A DNA stretch of 11,110 bases. It comes from an uncultured Litoreibacter sp. (GTDB lineage: Bacteria; Pseudomonadota; Alphaproteobacteria; Rhodobacterales; Rhodobacteraceae). Under the pieces are notes generated by a model. It worked only from the letters and a program-made list of their open reading frames with translations. It searched no databases and had not been told where the DNA came from. The position numbers and the translations under genes are program-made. Below are positions 6,854-11,110 of this stretch, in pieces. Numbering within the stretch: the stretch's first letter is position 1; the number at the start of each line of letters is the position of its first letter. The DNA is taken from contig CALFWN010000235.1 of assembly GCA_937928335.1 (NCBI GenBank), positions 1 to 11,110 on the forward strand, given 5' to 3'.

Positions 6854-9376
6854 CTAATAGAGCCCGCCCGCGCTGATCGTGCCCAGATTGGCCCGCGTCG
6901 GGATCACCGCCTTCTTGCCGCTCGACGAGGTCACCTCGCGCACCTCATTGACCGAGCTGTCGCCGCGCGAATACAGGTTCAAGTTCGAGCCCATCGCAAA
7001 GCCGCCATCAAGAATATTGCCAAGCCCGTAGGCTGGCAGCTCGCCGTCGCGGAAATACTCCATCACCACATGGTCACCAAAGGAGCCTTCCGGCAACACG
7101 CCGCCCGTGTGGCGGTCGATGGGCACGAAATACCCGCCCTCCGGCACCTGGAAGTCGCCACCGCCATATTTGGCCGTCGCCTGCTGCATGAAGCTGTTGA
7201 ACACCGGGCCGCACATGCCGCCACCCGAGGCCCCCCGGCCAAGGCTGCGCGGGCGGTCATAGCCGATATAGCAGCCCGCCACGATATTCGAGGTGAAGCC
7301 CACAAACCACACGTCCTTGGCGTCATTGGTGGTGCCGGTCTTGCCCGCCGTAGGCACTGACAGCTTGACGAAATTGGCCGCCGTGCCACGATCCACCACC
7401 CCTGTCATCATCGAGGTCAGCTGATAGGCGGTGATCGCATTCATCACCCGTTCGCGGTTTGACACGATGGTTGGCGCGAAATCCTGATCAAGGGAGGCCA
7501 GCTGGCAATCCTCGCAGACCCGCTGGTCATGGCGGTAAACCGTCCGGCCCCAGCGGTCCTGCACGCGGTCCACCAGGGTCGGCTCCACCCGTTCCCCGCC
7601 ATTGGCAAACATCGCATAGGCGGCGACCATCTTGAACAAGGTCGATTCCTGCGCCCCCAGCGCGTTGGACAGAAACGGGTTCATCTCGTCATACACGCCG
7701 AAACGCTCCGCATATTGCGCCACCGTGCCCATGCCGATCTCTTCGGCCAGACGGATGGTCATCAGGTTGCGCGACCGCTCGATGCCGGTGCGCAACGGCG
7801 CAGGCCCGTAAAACTTGTTCGACGCGTTTTTGGGCCGCCACAGCCCTTGCGGGGTGTTGATCTCGATGGGAGCATCCACCACGATCGTATTGGGCGAGAA
7901 ACCACTGTCGAGTGCCGCCGCATAAACAAACGGTTTGAACGACGAGCCCGGCTGGCGCTTTGCCTGCGTCGCCCGGTTGAAGACCGAATGCTGGTAGGAG
8001 AACCCGCCCTGCATCGCCAGCACCCGGCCGGTCTGGGCATCCATCGCCATGAACCCGCCCTGCACCTGCGGCACCTGCCGCAGCGAATAGCTGTCCCCCT
8101 CGCGGGGGGCCACATGGATCACATCGCCCACTGCCAGCAGATTATCCGCCGCCGCACGCGCCGTGCCGAGCTTGCCATCCTCGCGCCGGGGCCGCGCCCA
8201 TTTCACGTCACTGCCCGGCAACACGCCAAGCCCCGCGCCTTCCACACCGATCCGCGCATCCTCGCCGTCAAAGCCCAGCACCACGGCGGCGCTCCAGCCC
8301 TCCACGTCGCGCGGGAAGACCGTGTTGTTCAGGGCGCTCTTCCAGCCCTCGCCTTCCAGCAGCTCAGGCTCGATCCGGGTCTTGACCCGGTGAAACACGC
8401 CCTGGCTGCGGTCGTAATTCTCCAAAGCCTGACGCAGGCTCCGCGCGGCCTCGTCCTGCAATTCGCGGTCCACGGTGGCCCGGATCGACAGCCCGCCACC
8501 GAAAAATTCCTCTTCGCCGAAATCGCCCGACAATTGGCGGCGGATCTCGTCGGTGAAATAGTCGCGGTCCCGGATCTGGCCCTTGAAGGGGTCGAAATCG
8601 CCATTCTGCACGGTTTTCAGCGGCGCGTCCTTGGCCCGCTCATATTCCGCCTCGTCGATATAGCCGTTCTCATACATCTCGCGCAGCACGAAGTTGCGCC
8701 GTCCCAGCGCGCGCTCAACCTGCCGGACGGGGTGGTAGTTGGAGGGCGCTTTCGGCAGCACCGCCAGATAGGCCGCTTCCTCCACGCTCAGATCGCTCAG
8801 CGTCTTGTTGAAATAGGTCTGCGCGGCGGCCGCCACGCCAAAGCTGTTCTGGCCCAGAAAAATCTCGTTGAGATAGAGCTCAAGGATCTTGTCCTTGTCC
8901 AATGTGCCCTCGATGCGGGCGGCCAGGATCAGCTCCTTGATCTTGCGCTCCGCCGAGCGTTCGCCGCCCAGAAGGAAGTTCTTCATCACCTGCTGCGTGA
9001 TGGTCGAGGCGCCGCGCAGCCGCGCGCCCTGAGCCGCATCCACCGCCGCCTTGGCCATGCCCAGCGGGTCATAGCCCTTGTGAGTGTAGAAATTCTTGTC
9101 CTCCGCCGAGATGAAGGCCTGCTTCACCATGTCGGGGATCTCGTCTGCGGGGGCGAACAGGCGGCGTTCCTGCGCAAATTCGTCAATCAGCTCGCCCTGA
9201 CCCGAATAAATCCGGCTGATTGTGGGCGGCGTGTATTGCGCCAGCTGGTCGGTGTCGGGCAGGTCGCGGGCATACATCATGAAGATCGCACCCACCAACA
9301 GGGCAACCGCCACCAGCCCGATGGTCACGAGGCTGAAGATCGAGCCGAAAAACGATAGGATCGCGCGTAAGATCAC
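6854..9376 (-). CDS. mrcA: penicillin-binding protein 1A, bifunctional glycosyltransferase/transpeptidase
   Basis: This 840-residue class A PBP polymerises lipid II into glycan strands and crosslinks the peptides on the periplasmic side. After a short cytoplasmic end and a membrane helix (about 12-35) comes the GT51 domain with catalytic Glu92 (SAEDKNFYTHKG), GASTITQQVMKN (122-133), RKIKELILAARIE (144-156) and LYLNEIFLGQNSFG (167-180). An intervening region follows (about 260-435, including GEGWKSALNNTVF), then the transpeptidase with SSFK (Ser478, Lys481), SRN (535-537) and KTG (679-681). All catalytic motifs are intact. A CEDC pair (Cys621, Cys624) and Cys702 and Cys722 lie in the periplasmic domain. 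The GTG start at 9376 has GGGGAG six bases upstream and its own promoter. The gene lies between amiC and prfB on the same strand. Confidence 0.96.
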   Translation of the reverse strand: MILRAILSFFGSIFSLVTIGLVAVALLVGAIFMMYARDLPDTDQLAQYTPPTISRIYSGQGELIDEFAQERRLFAPADEIPDMVKQAFISAEDKNFYTHKGYDPLGMAKAAVDAAQGARLRGASTITQQVMKNFLLGGERSAERKIKELILAARIEGTLDKDKILELYLNEIFLGQNSFGVAAAAQTYFNKTLSDLSVEEAAYLAVLPKAPSNYHPVRQVERALGRRNFVLREMYENGYIDEAEYERAKDAPLKTVQNGDFDPFKGQIRDRDYFTDEIRRQLSGDFGEEEFFGGGLSIRATVDRELQDEAARSLRQALENYDRSQGVFHRVKTRIEPELLEGEGWKSALNNTVFPRDVEGWSAAVVLGFDGEDARIGVEGAGLGVLPGSDVKWARPRREDGKLGTARAAADNLLAVGDVIHVAPREGDSYSLRQVPQVQGGFMAMDAQTGRVLAMQGGFSYQHSVFNRATQAKRQPGSSFKPFVYAAALDSGFSPNTIVVDAPIEINTPQGLWRPKNASNKFYGPAPLRTGIERSRNLMTIRLAEEIGMGTVAQYAERFGVYDEMNPFLSNALGAQESTLFKMVAAYAMFANGGERVEPTLVDRVQDRWGRTVYRHDQRVCEDCQLASLDQDFAPTIVSNRERVMNAITAYQLTSMMTGVVDRGTAANFVKLSVPTAGKTGTTNDAKDVWFVGFTSNIVAGCYIGYDRPRSLGRGASGGGMCGPVFNSFMQQATAKYGGGDFQVPEGGYFVPIDRHTGGVLPEGSFGDHVVMEYFRDGELPAYGLGNILDGGFAMGSNLNLYSRGDSSVNEVREVTSSSGKKAVIPTRANLGTISAGGLY

Positions 9377-9382
9377 GGGTTA

Positions 9383-9388
9383 CTCCCC
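9383..9388 (-). promoter_or_regulatory. strong ribosome binding site fixing the GTG start of mrcA
   Basis: On the minus strand GGGGAG sits six bases before the GTG at 9376. The next residues (MILRAILSFFG) lead straight into the membrane helix, so this start gives a normal class A PBP N-terminus; no ATG nearby competes. Confidence 0.7.
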
Positions 9389-9403
9389 ACACCAATTGCC
9401 TTT

Positions 9404-9432
9404 CTTATAAGCCTTTGCCGCCGCCGGGTCAA
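9404..9432 (-). promoter_or_regulatory. sigma-70-type promoter for mrcA (and prfB)
   Basis: Read on the minus strand, TTGACC (9432-9427) and TATAAG (9409-9404) are separated by exactly 17 bp; each hexamer matches consensus in five of six positions. Transcription would start near 9397, giving a leader of about 20 bases that holds the ribosome site. It lies in the 126-bp gap between amiC and mrcA, so mrcA and probably prfB can be expressed independently of amiC. This is the best promoter match in the window. Confidence 0.7.
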
Positions 9433-9502
9433 AATCACAACCCGTGCAGGGGCGAAACATTGCCGCAGCGTTGTTTCCCGGGCTTCATCTCATCTGCCCG
9501 CG

Positions 9503-10705
9503 TCATTTGCGCGCCTCCTCATCTGCGGCCCAGGCCGTGACCGCATCGACGATCCCTTCCGCCGCCCGGCTGCGCCAGTCCGGGTCGGTCAGACGGCTCA
9601 GATCGGTCTGGGAGGACATGAACCCCAGCTCGATCAGCACCGAGGGGATATCAGGCGCTTTCAGCACCGAGAACCCGGCCTGCAGGCGTGGCCGCTTGTG
9701 CAGCTCGCCCAGCTGCCCGCGCAGGCCCGTCACCATATGGCCCGCCAGCCGCTCCGTGCGGAGCTTGGTGCCCGCGCGGGCCAAGTCCATCAATACGGTG
9801 GCGATCTGGTCATCCTGCGCGCGCAAATCAACACCTGCCAGAATATCCTGCCGGTCCTGCCGCTCCGCCAATGTCGCACTCGCCCGGTCAGAGGCCTCTT
9901 TCGACAGCGTATAGACCGTGACGCCCGTGGCCCGCCCTTCGGCCAAAGCATCGGCATGAAGCGAGATCAGCAGATCCGCCTGCGCCGCCCGCGCAATGGA
10001 GACCCGCGCGGGCAGCGACACAAACCGGTCCTCCTCGCGGGTCATCACCACCTCATCCACCCCGCCGCGCAACAGCGCCTCTTTCAGCGCGCGTGCAAAT
10101 TGCAGCATCAGGTCGGCCTCGTCATGCCCGCCGCGCTGCGCGCCCGGATCAACGCCGCCGTGACCGGGATCAAGTGCCACGACCAGCCTGTCATCATCGC
10201 GGCCCGTGCGCCCCGCGCCGTCCGGCGGCGCGCTTGGGGCTGGCTCACGCCGCACCCCGTCCGGCTCCGCCGCACCCGCCGCAAAAGCCGTGCGGGAGAC
10301 ATCGCGCAGCCGCACCCGGACCACCGCCGTTCCCTCATTGGGATCGGTTTCCAGCGCCGCGGTCTCGACACCCATCGGCACACCCAGCCCCAGAACCAGC
10401 CGTGACCAGCCAGCAGGCCCGGCGCCCCAGGACAGGGTCTCGACACGCTCCGAGCGGTCCAGCGCATCAAGCGCCTGCTCAAAGCGCACCTCGCGAAACT
10501 CGATGACGATCCGCATCGGCGCGTCCAGCGCAAAAATCCGGTAAGGCACCGCCTGGGTCAGCGCCAGAGACATGTCCACGCCGTCTTGCGTGTCGGTGAT
10601 GCCGGAGGCGGCCATCTCCACCCGCGCCACGGCCCGCAGATCCTGCGCCATAGATGCGCCCGATATCAAAGCCCAGAACAGGCCGTAGATGAGAATTCGC
10701 TGCAT
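9503..10705 (-). CDS. amiC: periplasmic N-acetylmuramoyl-L-alanine amidase with AMIN domain, AmiC type
   Basis: The 400-residue protein cleaves the bond between N-acetylmuramic acid and the stem peptide, mainly to split septal wall in dividing cells. Residues 1-20 form a Sec signal peptide ending ASMA before QD; no twin-arginine motif is present. An AMIN domain (about 24-145) should bind wall at the septum, followed by a Pro/Gly/Asp linker (147-172) and an Amidase_3 domain with zinc ligands His182 (DPGHGG), Glu196 and His250 (SLHADA) and catalytic Glu359 (LIELGFMSS). Between them, about 283-340 (DILAGVDLRAQDDQIATVLM and on) matches the autoinhibitory helix insert of E. coli AmiB/AmiC, so an EnvC- or NlpD-like LytM activator is expected elsewhere. 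Start at the ATG at 10705 with GCAGG nine bases upstream. It is the first gene of the amiC-mrcA-prfB run. Confidence 0.95.
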   Translation of the reverse strand: MQRILIYGLFWALISGASMAQDLRAVARVEMAASGITDTQDGVDMSLALTQAVPYRIFALDAPMRIVIEFREVRFEQALDALDRSERVETLSWGAGPAGWSRLVLGLGVPMGVETAALETDPNEGTAVVRVRLRDVSRTAFAAGAAEPDGVRREPAPSAPPDGAGRTGRDDDRLVVALDPGHGGVDPGAQRGGHDEADLMLQFARALKEALLRGGVDEVVMTREEDRFVSLPARVSIARAAQADLLISLHADALAEGRATGVTVYTLSKEASDRASATLAERQDRQDILAGVDLRAQDDQIATVLMDLARAGTKLRTERLAGHMVTGLRGQLGELHKRPRLQAGFSVLKAPDIPSVLIELGFMSSQTDLSRLTDPDWRSRAAEGIVDAVTAWAADEEARK

Positions 10706-10743
10706 GGCTGCCCGCCTGCTTTTTCGGTCTTGTTTTGAGGCCC

Positions 10744-10772
10744 TCTATACAGCCTCTCCCCCCGCTTGTCCC
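10744..10772 (-). promoter_or_regulatory. candidate promoter for amiC
   Basis: On the minus strand GGGACA (10772-10767) and TATAGA (10749-10744) are 17 bp apart, each four of six to consensus. Transcription would begin near 10737, about 32 bases before the amiC ATG. Position and spacing are right but the hexamers are only moderate. Confidence 0.45.
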
Positions 10773-10784
10773 AGCCCGATTTCA

Positions 10785-10817
10785 CCCCAATCCCAAATTC
10801 ATCCCAAGCCCAAACCC
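10785..10817 (-). promoter_or_regulatory. G-rich tract with quadruplex-like spacing upstream of amiC
   Basis: Five runs of three or more C (10785-10788, 10792-10794, 10803-10805, 10809-10811, 10815-10817) read on the minus strand as G-runs separated by 3, 3, 8 and 3 bases. One loop of eight is slightly longer than strict quadruplex rules allow. The tract starts 12 bp upstream of the candidate amiC -35 box. It could be a structural regulatory element or simply low-complexity sequence. Confidence 0.35.
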
Positions 10818-10864
10818 TCAAACTCAAGCGCCCTCCGTGACAGGCTCCCGCCCATCACTGCTTC

Positions 10865-10912
10865 AAAAATACCTCGGGGGGAGGCGCGTCAGCGCCGGGG
10901 GGCGGAGCCCCC
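10865..10912 (-). terminator. GC-rich double hairpin with T-tract, possible terminator of the aminotransferase gene and copy of a dispersed repeat
   Basis: Two perfect stems lie side by side: GGCGC-GTCA-GCGCC (10883-10896) and GGGGGC-GGA-GCCCCC (10898-10912). In the direction of the leftward aminotransferase gene, whose stop is at 10967, they are followed by a C-run and then TATTTTTG (T5 at 10869-10865), which resembles an intrinsic terminator. The C5 run at 10908-10912 could alternatively pair with the outer G6 run at 10876-10881 to make one longer stem enclosing the first. The pattern of G-run, small palindrome, G-run, GCCCCC is similar to intergenic repeats I recall from Rhodobacteraceae; only one copy is in this window, so repeat status is unproven. 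Confidence 0.45.
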
Positions 10913-10966
10913 AAAACACCCCCCTCAAAAACACCGCCCCAAACATCCGCCAAAATCACAGCAGGT

Positions 10967-11110
10967 TCACAGCTTCGCCCGCCCCGCCATGAAGCGCTGC
11001 AACCGGGCCAGCCCCTCGACAATATCCTCCGTGGCCCGCGCATAGGAGAACCGCACGGTCTGATGCCCCCGCACCGGGTCGAAATCCAGCCCCGGCGTGA
11101 TCGCCACGCC
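10967..11110 (-). CDS. class I/II PLP-dependent aminotransferase, C-terminal end (cut by window edge)
   Basis: The minus strand is open from the right edge to a TGA at 10967-10969, giving the last 47 residues of a protein. They match the C-terminus of fold-type I aminotransferases of the aspartate aminotransferase superfamily: a GVAITPGLDFDP segment, then VRFSYARATEDIVEGLARL, in which the Arg before FSYA is the family residue that binds the substrate alpha-carboxylate. The PLP lysine and most of the protein lie outside the window, so the substrate cannot be told. It runs in the same direction as amiC but is 261 bp upstream with a likely terminator between, so it is probably a separate transcript. 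Confidence 0.85.
   Translation of the reverse strand, partial: GVAITPGLDFDPVRGHQTVRFSYARATEDIVEGLARLQRFMAGRAKL

Noticed and set aside
7529..9358. A 609-residue open frame on the plus strand opposite mrcA
   Set aside because: It is exactly antisense to a firm PBP1A gene; its His/Arg/Gln-rich composition is the usual shadow of a GC-rich gene, with no family motif.
10689..11045. A Pro/Ser-rich plus-strand frame of 118 residues in the right-hand gap
   Set aside because: It crosses the amiC start, the C-rich tract, the hairpins and the aminotransferase end; low-complexity translation with no domain.

Overview
The window looks like ordinary, high-GC core chromosome of an alphaproteobacterium, most likely a roseobacter-type member of Rhodobacteraceae. 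That placement is an inference from protein family features (RF2 encoded without a frameshift, a bactofilin next to an M23 peptidase, the PBP1A type), the GC-rich codon use and a G-rich hairpin repeat of a kind I remember from such genomes; no marker RNA is present. There are nine protein genes, two of them cut by the window edges. I see no mobile element, CRISPR array, tRNA or rRNA.

Left part: a truncated AsmA/DUF3971-like membrane protein gene runs leftward from 641 and off the edge. Divergent from it, bcp (thiol peroxidase) and a DUF455 ferritin-like di-iron protein gene overlap by four bases and run rightward. After a 198-bp gap comes a rightward three-gene unit: a membrane-anchored M23 endopeptidase with a coiled coil, a bactofilin (11-bp overlap) and a 14-helix-type DHA2 drug/proton antiporter (4-bp gap).

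Right part, all on the minus strand: amiC (N-acetylmuramoyl-L-alanine amidase), mrcA (bifunctional penicillin-binding protein 1A) and prfB (peptide release factor 2), transcribed from about 10770 down to 5661, tail to tail with the antiporter gene. A good sigma-70-type promoter lies directly before mrcA and a weaker one before amiC. Beyond amiC, a 261-bp non-coding stretch holds a C-rich tract (G-quadruplex-like on the minus strand) and a GC-rich double hairpin that may terminate the last gene, the 3' end of a class I/II aminotransferase.

The common theme is the cell envelope: a glycan polymerase/crosslinker (PBP1A), an endopeptidase (M23), an amidase (AmiC), a cytoskeletal scaffold (bactofilin) and an AsmA-like protein lie within 11 kb. 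The M23-bactofilin pair is the clearest functional module: the bactofilin probably positions the endopeptidase through its short cytoplasmic tail. The least understood gene is the DUF455 protein, which keeps a complete set of putative di-iron ligands and is translationally coupled to a peroxidase. I found no convincing wholly new system.
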